A stretch of 64,000 bases of DNA from Kalmusia sp. IMI 367209 (lineage: Eukaryota > Ascomycota > Dothideomycetes > Pleosporales > Didymosphaeriaceae), in assembly GCA_027946365.1 (NCBI GenBank), contig JAPEUQ010000004.1, positions 1,550,001 through 1,614,000 on the forward strand, in the 5' to 3' direction. Shown here one piece after another: positions 24,148 through 34,390 of the stretch; position 1 is the first letter of the stretch, and every line of letters begins with the position of its first letter. The notes under the pieces are model-generated. The model saw only the letters and a program-made list of their open reading frames with translations, did no database searches and had not been told where the DNA came from. Position numbers and translations under genes: made by a program.

Positions 24148-26258
24148 CTACAAACGCGCCTCCCTATCCCTCTCAACAACAGCAGCCAGCGTCCCCTCGC
24201 CGACGTCCTCCCCCTCGTCTACCTCCAGCACCCACGTCACCACTCCGCTCCGCGGACTCCGTACCTCCAGCTCCATCTTCATCTGCTGCACGACGCACAC
24301 CACGTCGCCCTCCTTGACGGCGTCACCCTCGTCGACGAGCACTTCGACGAGCTTCCCCGCGAACGGGATCCCGACGTGCGAGGCGTCGGACGGGTCAGCG
24401 CGCCGGTGTGCCGCCGTCGTCGCCGCCGCACTGGCCGTCGTGGAACTCAGGTGCACCGTGTAGGCGGTCTGGGGGTGCGACGGCGCGGTGAAGAGGATGT
24501 CTGCGGAGAGGGCGACGGGGAACTCGTTGCGGAGGATGCGGATTATTTCCAGGTGGTGCGTTTGCGGTTGTTCCTTTTCGGTGGTGTTGGGCGTCGAAGG
24601 GGTCAGGGCGAGGGACCAGGCGTCGCCTTTGCGGAGGAGCGTATTCGCGGATGCGAGCGATGGTGTGGATGCTGAGCCGAGTGTGTCTGGGAAGTTGGCG
24701 GGCTGTGAGGAGAGACGTCGGCTTTGGGCGATGAGCTCGGGCTGGTGGCTTTCGAGCCATTGGGTGTCGCATGCGCCGTTGAGGTAGTCCGGGTGTGCGA
24801 CGATGGCGCGGAGCATGGGGAGGCTGGTTTTTACGCCGTGGATCCGCGTGTCGGATAGTGCTCGCTGGGCTTTCTTGACGCAGGCTTTCCATGATGGGGC
24901 GGTGATTATGAGCTTTGCGATTAGGCTGTCGAAGTCGGCGGATATGATGGTCGGAGTGGCATGCGTGAGGTGCGTGTCTATGCGGATGCCGTTACCGGTT
25001 GGGAAGTCGAAGTCTGTTATTTTCCCAATCGAGAGTGTCCAGTCGTTCTCTGTGTTCTCAGCTGTGATGCGGAGCTGGATGGACTGCACTGGAGGTGGAG
25101 TCTTGGGGTCGCGTGTTGCTGCTGGCAGGCCGCAATCAGATAGCCCGGCGCCTTGCGCGAGCAAGAGTTGCGCTTTGACAATGTCGATGGTGGTGAGAGA
25201 TTCGGTGATCGTGTGCTCGACTTGCAGGCGTGGGTTTATCTCGAGGAAATAGTAAGTCCCGCTCGTGGGATTCAACAGGAACTCAAAAGTGCCGAGAGAG
25301 AAGTATTTGATCTTTTCAGACTTAGTGAATAGCGTGATGGTAAGGGGGAAAGGGAAAGTACCGATTTCGCCATGCGGATGGCATCCTCGATAACTTGCGT
25401 GATTAAGGTGCGATCCGATATGGTGCTGGGCGCTATTTCGATGACTTTCTGATAGCGGCGTTGGATGCTGCATTCGCGCTCCCATAGATGCGTTACGTTT
25501 CTTCGGCCGTCACCGACGATTTGAACTTCGATGTGACGGAAGCCGTCTACCGCTGCCTTCTCGGCGAAGAGCTTTTTCGAAGGGCTTTCTTCGACAGCGC
25601 GTTTCACGGATGAGATTAAGGTGGATGGGTCGCGAATGAGGCGTATGCCTCTCCCGGCCCCACCATCGACAGCTTTCACGATGATGGGATAACCGACACG
25701 GGAGGCGAAATCGGTGATCTCTTCGTGGGATGAGGTCGGTGTAAGCAGTGCGGGGGAAACAGGGACATTGCCTGTTGCGTCATAAGCAGATGTGTTTCTT
25801 GCTATAGAATGAGTTGCACATACACCTCTCAGCCAGCTCTCGAGCCTTCAACTTATCCCCAGTCGCTTCAAGAATCTCCCATCCTGGTCCTACAACAACT
25901 GCACTTGCCTCGTTCCACATCCTCTTAGCAAACTCTGCGGACTCGGAGAGGAAGCCATAGCCAGGATGGACTGCATCGATTTCATGTTTCTTCACGATAT
26001 CGATTAGGGCATCGATATTCATGAAAGTGGCAGCAGATGGAAGTTGTATTGCATGTGCAGCGTGAATTACATGAGAAGAGTCTCCAGATACATGAATAGC
26101 ATAGACATCGATGTCAAGTTCGCGGGCTGAAGATATGATGCGGGTTGCTATTTCGCCTCTGATGTTGATCAGCTTAGCTGGAATTTTAGAGAAGGGAGAG
26201 GCAATAACCTATTTGCTACGAGAAGTCGCTTGAAGGGTCGTCGTGACGGGTAAGACAT
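24148..26258 (-). CDS. Acyl-CoA carboxylase biotin carboxylase/biotin carrier subunit
   Basis: Four exons, 26258-26209, 26158-25824, 25771-25362 and 25311-24148, give 652 residues. The enzyme half carboxylates biotin with ATP and bicarbonate. Visible motifs are KRLLVANRGEIATRI at residue 10, HPGYGFLSE, the glycine-rich ATP loop GGAGRGIR, and FLEINPRLQVEHTITE. Near the C-terminus QQMKMELEVRSP carries the biotinylated lysine; the usual A of AMKM is Q. There is almost no N-terminal extension, so no mitochondrial transit peptide is evident. The last three residues are A-R-L, an accepted type-1 peroxisomal signal variant. Its neighbour, 406 bases away and divergent, is the carboxyltransferase subunit. 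Methylcrotonoyl-CoA carboxylase alpha is the nearest well-known family. Confidence 0.9.
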
Positions 26259-26663
26259 TATGTTTATTGGATGTAGTCTAAGTAGTAGACTTTGTGCATA
26301 TAAAAGTACCGATGACGGAGATAGTACGAGCGTGAGCGTCGAGGAAGCCTGTACTCAATGGGCGTGCATCTTCGCTATACGGAAGGAAAACACACGTAGT
26401 TCTTGAAGTCGATCGAAGTACAATCGTTTCATGGGCCAACAATAAGGAACAGAACGCAATGCGATCCAGTGCCTTCTAGCCGAAGTGGTATGGAATGAAC
26501 AAGGTTTAGTGGCGGGGAGCTTCCCACTGCCTCGGCTCGACCCCAACTTCCCCAGATTTCTCCTCCCGCCTCGGCCACCGCGACTCTTCACAATGTGAGC
26601 TTAGGGTGACCTGCTCCATTTGGAGAGCTATTACGCTTCAACACTACACCGAAGAATCCTACG
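26259..26663. promoter_or_regulatory. Bidirectional promoter of the acyl-CoA carboxylase pair
   Basis: About 405 bases separate the two divergent start codons, so co-regulation of the two subunits from a shared promoter is likely. No individual factor site is claimed. Confidence 0.6.
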
Positions 26664-28481
26664 ATGGCAGGCGACGATAGCGCGCCCGATTCCACACCGA
26701 AGGACGCGTCAACATCGTCATCCGAAAGCGCTAAAGACCGCCTTGCCCAGGTTTCCAAGCACATCGCGCCTAATACGCAGAAGAAGCGACGAAGAAGAGC
26801 TGCCGACTCAGATCTCCCTGATGATTACTCGGACATTCTCGGGCAAATTGCCACGCTCCGTAAGAGCGCAGCAACTCCCGATTCGAACAATAGAGGCTAC
26901 GTGCGGCAGAAGCAGGCGGGCAAGCTGTGGGTTCGGGAACGCGTCGAACAGTTACTGGACCCAGGTAGTTTCCAAGAGGTGGGAAGTGTGAGTGGAACGG
27001 TCAAGTGGAAGCAGCTGGGAGGCGTAAAAGAAGAGCCGGAGGAATATGTGCCCAGTAACAACGTGCAGGGATTCGGGAGGTTGAGAGGGAGGAAGATCGT
27101 GTTCACAGCAGACGATTTTTCAATTAGAGCTGGGTATGCTGACGGGGCGTTGGCGGAGAAAACGGTAATTGAGATGCTGACGCATGAAGTTATGGGGGCT
27201 AATGTGGTGGTTTAGATATATATGGAAAAGCTTGCGATTGCTTTGCAGATACCCATCATCAAGCTTGTCGATGGCTCTTCAGGCGGAGGCTCAGTAACGA
27301 CGATACGTACGACCGGCTTTTCCTACGTGCCGCCACTCCCTTCATTCGCCCAAGTCGTGCAACAAATAAATATGGGTATACCAAACCTTGGTGCCGTTCT
27401 AGGTCCAGCGATCGGCCTTGGGGCGGCTCGGGTTGTAGCCTGTCACTTCTCTGTCATGGCTGCCGACATAGGGTCTCTTTTCAATGCGGGCCCAAATGTC
27501 GTTAAAAACGCTACTTTTGAAGAAGGACTATCTTTCACCGACCTTGGAGGTCCTGCCATGCACTGCACCAACGGAACCATAGACAATCTCGCTCCAGACG
27601 AAGCGGGATGTTTTGAGCAAATTCGCACCGTGCTCAGCTATCTACCTGACTCTGGAACAAAGCTGCCTCCGACTATCGAGTCCTCTGATCCCATAGATCG
27701 TATGTCTGAGTCGCTGCGCTCCATTGTGCCCCGAGCGCGGAACAGGATGTATAACCCGAGAAGGATCATCACAGAAGTCGTTGACCAAGGCTCTTTCTTC
27801 GAAATTGGTGCTTTATGGGGCACCACGGCGATTGTCGGTCTTGCTCGATTGGGCGGCCGTCCGGTTGGCATCGTGTCACTCAATTGCGAGGTCAATGCTG
27901 GAGCACTTGACGCACTAGGTTCGCAGAAGATAACACGAATGTTGAAGTTTCTTGACGTGTTCAACATCCCACTCGTCCAATCCGTAGACATTCCAGGGTA
28001 TGCTATCGGTACAGCCGCCGAGCGAACAGCGACGATGCGGCACGGCGTAGCACTTGCAACAACATACTACAGCACGACGATGCCAATATTCTCAGTTATA
28101 GTTCGACGTGTGTACGGCGTTGCTGGCGGTGTCATGCTCGATTGTCGAGATCCTCGCATGCGAGTTGCCTGGCCCTCTGGCATGTGGGGCTCATTGCCAC
28201 TAGAAGGCGGGATAGAAGTCGGGCATTCATTCGAGCTAAAGCAGATCGAGGAGAGAGAAGGGAGTGCAAAGCGCGAGCAGAGATACAAGGAGTTGGAGGA
28301 AGAGTACCGACGGCTAATGAATCCAGTGCGAACTGCCAACCGGTTCGGCGTCGAGGAGATAATCGATCCGGCGCATACAAGGCGGTTGTGCTGCGAATGG
28401 GTCAACCATGTTTATGAAAGTTTGTTGCCGCAGAGAATCATGGAAAGGGTGTCTGGGAAGATTAAGCCCAGCTTTGCATAG
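26664..28481 (+). CDS. Acyl-CoA carboxylase carboxyltransferase subunit
   Basis: Two exons, 26664-27164 and 27216-28481, give 588 residues. A 51-base intron (GTAATT donor, GCTAATG branch, TTTAG acceptor) contains an in-frame TAG that would otherwise look like a premature stop. The carboxyltransferase fold moves the carboxyl group from biotin to an acyl-CoA. Typical segments are VRERVEQLLDPGSFQEVG, DDFSIRAGYADGALAEKT, KLVDGSSGGGSVTT and, in the second half, VDIPGYAIGTAAE with oxyanion-type glycines. The N-terminal 55 residues are polar with KKRRRR and do not look like a mitochondrial signal. It resembles propionyl-CoA/acyl-CoA carboxylase beta chains more than ordinary MCC beta. The substrate remains open. 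Confidence 0.9.
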
Positions 28482-29091
28482 GTACATTGAGCATCGCCTT
28501 CATTCAAAAATCCAGAGCATATCCAGAGCATTCAAACATCGACTGAGTGAATCAATTACGGACTGGTTGCTATTTTCGACGCTGTCTATTTCGGCCTTTC
28601 ATTCAAGCCATTCCTTGCAATGTACTGAAGTAGCTGTCGCACCACTTCATTATGGCCTCGCTTTCAAACAAACATCATGCATTATTGAGGCCTCTCGCAC
28701 CAAGTATCCACATCTGGCAACTATGCGGCTTCAGGAGTCTTTCAAGCTGCGGGCCTGAGTCACGTGCGAACGCCGTTCCCCAACCGGATAACCCTTGGCG
28801 GACTCCGCGGAAGCTGACCAAAATAGACTTTGTAAAAAGTAGTGCAGGTGCCCGCTAGCGGCACACCTCCATTTGTTACACTGGCTTACTGAGCATACGA
28901 GCACGCCCGGCGTCTCAGCCTTCTGCTCCGAGATTACGTTGTGGGGGCTAGCCGAGCAGCTCTTAGCACCGGCTTCCAATGGGCACACTAAACAGGACAA
29001 TTCTAAAGTTGATCCATGCTGCTTTGGCTACGGACTTCGCACGTTTTCAGAAAATCATAGAGCGAAGACGTCAGGTTGCACAGTGAATCGA

Positions 29092-29098
29092 TATATAG
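29092..29098 (+). promoter_or_regulatory. TATA-like element of the mannanase gene
   Basis: TATATAG lies 127 bases upstream of the mannanase ATG, a reasonable distance for a fungal core promoter. This is motif evidence only. Confidence 0.4.
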
Positions 29099-29150
29099 AA
29101 GAGGCATGTCATTCTGAGCTCCATCCATAACAACCTTCTTCTCCATTCAT

Positions 29151-29198
29151 CTCGTTCATACTCTCGTTCATACTTTCGTTGATACTTTCGTTCATACC
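29151..29198 (+). repeat. Four 12-base tandem repeats in the mannanase leader
   Basis: Four adjacent units of 12 bases, consensus CTCGTTCATACT with one to two changes per later copy, end 26 bases before the ATG. They probably lie in the 5' untranslated region. Confidence 0.85.
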
Positions 29199-29224
29199 TT
29201 CATTTACAAGTCACTCGTTTCATC

Positions 29225-30584
29225 ATGAAGTCTACCTTTTATACTGCAGCGCTCGCCGCGATGGCCGCCTCCCTTGGCAGCAGTATGTCTGTTCCACGCG
29301 CTGGCAACTACCCTATCGAAAACAACCAGGACTTCCCGAACAAGGTTAACGGTCAAGTTCACAAACGAGGTAAATTTAGCCATAATATTTCCCAACATCA
29401 ACTTACACTTTTTCAGCTTCTAAAGATCTTGGTCTTCCAAATGACACCCTCAAGACAAACTGCGTTTCCGTCGGCTTCCTTCCCTCTGAAGGCGACAGCG
29501 CATCACCACGCTACACCATGGCCCAGATAAATGGTAAGCTTGGCGCGAAATCTTCAACCTACGGATGGTACGCGCAGATTTCGTCGTCCAACTTCGATGG
29601 ATCGCAACTCCTCGCTGTCAAAGACGATATTGTTGCCTCGGGCGCTGTCTTCGTCGCCTCTGTCATGCCTTCAATCAACTTCAAGGAAGTTACACCCGAT
29701 GTCGCAAAGCAGGTCGCAGCCGTCATGAAGCAATTCACAGACGCTGGTGTGACTGTTTGGCTACGCTACGCGCACGAAATGAACTGGTACGCCACAGACG
29801 GCACCTACCACGGCACATCCGAAGACTTCATCACTTCGTGGAAGAACATCTATGAAGCCAACTGCGCATCTAACGACAAAGTGTCCTGCTTCTGGTCGCC
29901 CAATCAAGCCGGCAGCGCCTCAGATCTCCAACCCTGGTGGCCTGGCGAGCAGTACGTCGATCTCGTCGGCATCGACTGCTACCCACGCGCTGGGGACGAT
30001 GTCGGCGATGCAGAGTTCGAGCGCCTGTACGGCAACTTCTACGATTCGTTCAGCAAGCCGTATGGGCTGCCTTTTGCAATTGGCGAGACGGGTGCGGGTA
30101 CTGGGCAGAAGGAGGGCTGGCTGAAGACGCTGGTTAACCAGGACAAGAGCAAGTATCCGAATTATGTGAGCATGAGCTGGTTTGAGTTTGATAAGGAGGC
30201 GGATTTCAGGATTGTTATGACGGATGATTCGACATTGCAGCAAACCAAGGATATCCTCCTGTCGGGGGGTAACGATTCATGCGGAGGCTCTGGTGGAAAT
30301 GGGACCACGCCGGTTGCGACGCCGAAGCCAAGTGGAACGACTGTGCCTATTGGGACGGCTGTACCTAAGCCAAGTGGGACGGCTATACCCAAGCCAAGTG
30401 GGACTTCGCAGGTTGGGATCTCTCCTGCAAACTCGGGAGCCAGCTGCAATTGGGGGTAAGTGTTCCTGTGCTATCTGACTTGAATTAAATTATACTAACG
30501 TACAATAGATGCTGGGGCTGGGATTGCTCTGCTTCTGTGCCGTGCCAGGAGCCGTGGACTTGCAAGGGCGGATACTGCAAGTAA
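29225..30584 (+). CDS. Secreted GH26 endo-beta-mannanase-like glycoside hydrolase
   Basis: Three exons, 29225-29369, 29417-30455 and 30509-30584, give 419 residues. A signal peptide (MKSTFYTAALAAMAASLGSS) directs secretion. The acid/base glutamate is in RYAHEMNW and the nucleophile glutamate in FAIGETGAG, the pair expected for family GH26, which cleaves beta-1,4-mannan. A linker of PKPSGT-type repeats follows. The last 25 residues, mostly from exon 3, are cysteine rich (CNWG, then CWGWDCSASVPCQEPWTC and a final CK), suggesting a small disulfide-bonded binding module. A dibasic site VHKR near residue 48 could be a propeptide cut. Context does not suggest a cluster. The substrate could be another beta-glycan. 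Confidence 0.92.
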
Positions 30585-30820
30585 ACCAACCCGTTAAGAC
30601 CATGACATGTACTTCTCTTTTCTCTAGACAGCTCCATACTTCACTTCGAAATGCACAACTTTAGATTCCCGATTCAGTGACGAAATTTCTACATAGATCA
30701 ATACCATCATATGTCACTCTTCTAAACCTACAGTATCTTCAGAAGTAACCCCTATGTCCTGACCAATATATAGATATACCCCACCCTTTACCCCCTCAGA
30801 CTAAAAATTATTCAAAGTCT

Positions 30821-31612
30821 TCAACGCCCACTAGGAAGTCTCACGTTTCCCGAAGATGCAGCCGATGCCCTGTACTCTCGATGCCCCCTTCCCGTCCATG
30901 CCTGCATTTTCTCCTCGAATCCCGCAGAGCCATTGTGTGCCTTTCCTGATACCCCTCCTTCTGTTATATCCGCATATGGAACCGCGTTTGATACTAGCAA
31001 CGGTAACTCCTTCGTTCCTCGATGGCGTTTATAGAGCCACACACCAATCATTGCAAACCCTAGGAGTACGAACGGAATACTGATGTACGCGAGGTGATTG
31101 CTGAACTTTGTACTTGGTGACGGATCTGGAGGAGGGGCTGGTATGTGTGAGTTGGATGTATAGGCTGGGAGCTGTGTAGAAAACATGATAGGAAGAGATG
31201 TCGACAGGAAAGCTGAACTAGTGAGTACGGTCTTCGTCGATGGCGCTGCGGTTTTTATCGTTATAGTGGAATCGGAAATAGGTGTGGAGGATGTCATACA
31301 TGTCGTATCAGTGGAACTTCTTATCGCTGTGTCGGACAAAGCCTGTGACGGCGCAGTTGTAGATGTCGGCTTCTCATGGCAAGGAAGTTTGAATGCACAC
31401 AAGTCATCGGGGCAGATGTGAGTCGAGAAACAGGCTGTTTTGCCGGTGGAGGTGTATAGCGGAATGTCGTGTCCAGCTGCAGGATTGCAGTTCGGAGACT
31501 CGGTGTCGCTGCACGTAATAGGCGGTTGACGAGGATCTTCGTTGATGTACTTAGCTCTCAGGGATATGAATGTCGTCGGCAGGAAGGACGTAGAAGTTAG
31601 AGATGTATTCAT
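30821..31612 (-). CDS. Single-pass membrane protein with Ser/Thr-rich ectodomain
   Basis: The 263-residue frame begins at ATG 31612. The outer part has six cysteines within residues 30 to 80 and a long Ser/Thr-rich stalk suited to O-mannosylation. A membrane helix (AYISIPFVLLGFAMIGVWLY) near residue 185 is followed by KRHRG and a cytoplasmic tail with Tyr and Ser. This is the plan of WSC/Mid2-like surface proteins, but no named domain is evident. A TTTTAG acceptor-like sequence lies just before LPAALIA upstream of the ATG, so a first exon with a signal peptide could be missing. The 3' end converges with the mannanase gene with about 240 bases between. Confidence 0.65.
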   Translation of the reverse strand: MNTSLTSTSFLPTTFISLRAKYINEDPRQPPITCSDTESPNCNPAAGHDIPLYTSTGKTACFSTHICPDDLCAFKLPCHEKPTSTTAPSQALSDTAIRSSTDTTCMTSSTPISDSTITIKTAAPSTKTVLTSSAFLSTSLPIMFSTQLPAYTSNSHIPAPPPDPSPSTKFSNHLAYISIPFVLLGFAMIGVWLYKRHRGTKELPLLVSNAVPYADITEGGVSGKAHNGSAGFEEKMQAWTGRGHREYRASAASSGNVRLPSGR

Positions 31613-32537
31613 TGCAATGAGGGCTGCGGGGAGCTAAAATGGTGTGGCTTCAGTCTTGAAGACAATGGTAGACGTGTAGAAATAAAGTGTGAAATTGGGG
31701 AGGTCACGGTCCACCGCAAAGAGGAATCGATAGGACTAGAGGAGGAAGGTTTGTATATTAAAGATGCTTAGGGATGAGGGCGCGGCATGAGTAGAAAGAA
31801 ATAAGTAAGTACTATAGGTAGAGTGGAATCGGTTTGACTAACGGCCGGGATCCGTGATGCGTTTGCTTCATTGAATGTGACGATGTTCTGGCTTCCAAGG
31901 ATGTCTTAATGCTGCTGCAGGATTTGGATGGGGCTCAGAATGGCTGAATCAGTGATGTGTGAATTTTTTTGACCATAGCCGTGTATGCCATATTCGGCAT
32001 CGTCACACTTCACTTTGGTATTATTAATGGGTCGCGATAGTGTGGCATTCACGATCATTGCTATCAATCTCTCTTTGAATATATAACACAATACTAGATA
32101 TAGACGTTTGAAGGAGTAACTCAATATATTTAAGTCCGATGTTTTAAAAGAAATGAATGCGTCTACGGAAGCTACGTTCGTAAACGATGATTCACCACTG
32201 ATCGCGGTCTTGAACCTCATTTTGTAAAGAACGTTATGTGACATGGTATTCGAGATCAGATTGCAGTATGACTGATAATCTATACCTCTAGCATTGTGTA
32301 TTTTCAGCCTCTCACATCATTCATAGGAGAGGTGCGAGGATGGTATATATGTCGCTATACAATGAACACGAACGGTGACGTCATCTCTCCAATCACAACC
32401 AGCGGCTGACATTTACGAACGATGAAGGATTGGCAGGTTCTTATTCGGTCCATAAGCCGGCATGAAACCCTGAATTGTGAAACCATATCATTCACATGTT
32501 GCCCTACAATTCTCTCTTGTAGTCCTTCATTCTCGCC
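31613..32537. other. AT-rich intergenic region
   Basis: No gene is supported. It should contain the promoters of two divergent genes. The part from about 31900 to 32250 is AT-rich. Confidence 0.45.
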
Positions 32538-33577
32538 ATGTTGCCAACTCCACGATCCTTCATCAGCCGCGTTGCACCTGCCGTCCTCGCTCTGATCGGC
32601 CTTGCAGAAGGAAAGGGAATTTCAGAGCTGCTATATCAATATAACGAGCCGACATGGATTGAAAACCTCGCAGTGAGAGGCAATGGTCTCATTCTACCCG
32701 CAACAGCCACTTCCGCGGTTTTAACAGAGCTCAGTCTCGTAGACGGCCATGCGCGGACCGTCGCTAATGAGAGTGGTGTCGGGAACGCTATTATGGGAAT
32801 TACGGAGGTTTTACCGGATTTGTTCGCCATGAATACAATGTACTGCAACTTGACGACACTTTCTGTAGGTATCTATGGTGATCTCGATTGACATATCTGC
32901 AAGCTGATCCAAGTTCGAAGTGCACTGCAGGAACGGGCATCACATGGTCCGTAGACCTTTGCAAGAAGTCACCAATTATTAGAAAGCTTGCTCAAGGTCC
33001 TTCACCAACCAGCGTTTTGAATGGCATGGCAGCGCTAAATGAGAAGACAATTCTCATCGTAGATCAAGCGCTGGGCGGCGTCTGGGCTATCGACCTCTAC
33101 AGTGGCAGCATAAACCTTGTCATTCAGGATGACAGCATGGCGGACCCTTCAAATCAAGCTAATGGTGTTAATGGCATCCGTGTGAGACTAGGCGTGCTCT
33201 ACTACAATAACCCCGCTTTGGGGACATTCGCACGCATTCCAATCGACCCCCGGACTGGGAAGAAGACGGGAGAGGCGGAAGTCATTGCATCTGGTTTGGA
33301 GCCTGACGATTTCGAGATTGATGATCGCAAGAGCGTGGCGTATCTCACGAATGGGGCAGCAAATACACTAGTGAAGATTGATCTGAAGACGGGCCACTAC
33401 GACGTCATTGTAGAGGATCTTCCGGGGCCTACTACAGCGCGATGGATAGATCCGGATGGTGCTCAAAATGAAGCATTATATGTGGCTACTACGGGTGGAT
33501 ACCCACAGTGGCTGGAGGGGAATCCGACGGTTGGGGGTGCTATCTACAAAGTCACTCTCGAAGATTGCTTTACATAA
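32538..33577 (+). CDS. Secreted SMP-30/gluconolactonase-like beta-propeller protein
   Basis: Two exons, 32538-32868 and 32931-33577, join across a 62-base intron (GTATCT donor, GCAG acceptor) to encode 325 residues. A signal peptide (RVAPAVLALIGLAEGKG) precedes a repeated pattern of propeller blades: TWIENLAVRGNGLILPATAT, SVLNGMAALNEKTILIVDQA, ADPSNQANGVNGIRVRLGVL and EPDDFEIDDRKSVAYLTNGA. The N-G-I and D-D-F positions resemble metal-site residues of the SMP-30 superfamily. Such secreted fungal proteins are often near metabolic clusters and may be lactonases, but no activity is proven. A shorter 35-base intron with another AG would also keep the frame; the longer one fits the family and intron size better. 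Confidence 0.8.
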
Positions 33578-34390
33578 TAGTAGATGAATGAGCGAGCTGT
33601 ATAACCCCAAAAGCTCGTTTTGAACTTGACATATACCCCATATAAATGCGCTGAAAATCACCCTTGATCTCGCCCTCCAATCGCAGATGTTTGAGATGGG
33701 CCCGATAATATCTGAGATGGGGTCGCCATGTTGGATGAGCGTATAATGCACGAGATTTCTTACCAGAACTGGAACTCGGCATACGTGTATATAGTGGGTG
33801 TGCTTGCTTGCACTGCCGTAAGAACCGTGCCTCACCACGCCGCTTCGGACAACCGCAAGCGTTCCAGATTTATTGACGCCTTTCCTCATTGGATCTCCTG
33901 ATAGCTTAATAGAGCAATGGTGATCATCTCACAGGCATCCCCTACGTTTTGTAAGCACTGCCACTTGACAAGATAACCCTTATTACGCCGAGATCCTTCT
34001 GAGCCATGCTAAGACGACATAGCCCGGTGTATTTAACATATCATGTATTGGTATCAATTTCATGCAACAAGTATGCCATCTGCAAGGTTCTGGAACAAAT
34101 ATTTTAATTCGCTGAGAAGATGGTTCCAGAGTAATGCTTCGCTGCCTTGCATTTTCCTGTTTTGTATCTAATGTTCGACAACCTAAGCTCTGGTTGTTAA
34201 ACATTCCATTGACAACGATACCGTAACTCTGACGGCAAAAAAAACCTATCATAATGTACAAGAATACCTGGGTCAAGCCAACACTGAAAGATCCTCGCCC
34301 TGTTTTTTGTTGACTAGAAACGGTGCCCCCTTGGACCCGCGGTACCGTGATACGATACTACCTATATAGTATCAACAATCATATCGTACA
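33578..34390. other. AT-rich intergenic spacer
   Basis: This 0.8 kb between convergent genes holds no credible gene. Confidence 0.5.

Larger units (their letters stand above)
28482..29224. other. Intergenic region, promoter and leader of the mannanase gene
   Basis: No gene is visible. The last 135 bases contain a TATA-like element and a 12-base tandem repeat described separately. Confidence 0.5.

Noticed and set aside
27165..27215. In-frame TAG in the carboxyltransferase gene, suggesting a premature stop or readthrough
   Set aside because: A 51-base intron with GTAATT donor, GCTAATG branch and TTTAG acceptor removes it and restores the family sequence EKTIYMEKLA.
31906..32244. 112-codon minus-strand frame
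   Set aside because: It lies in AT-rich DNA, has atypical composition and has no similarity that I recognise.
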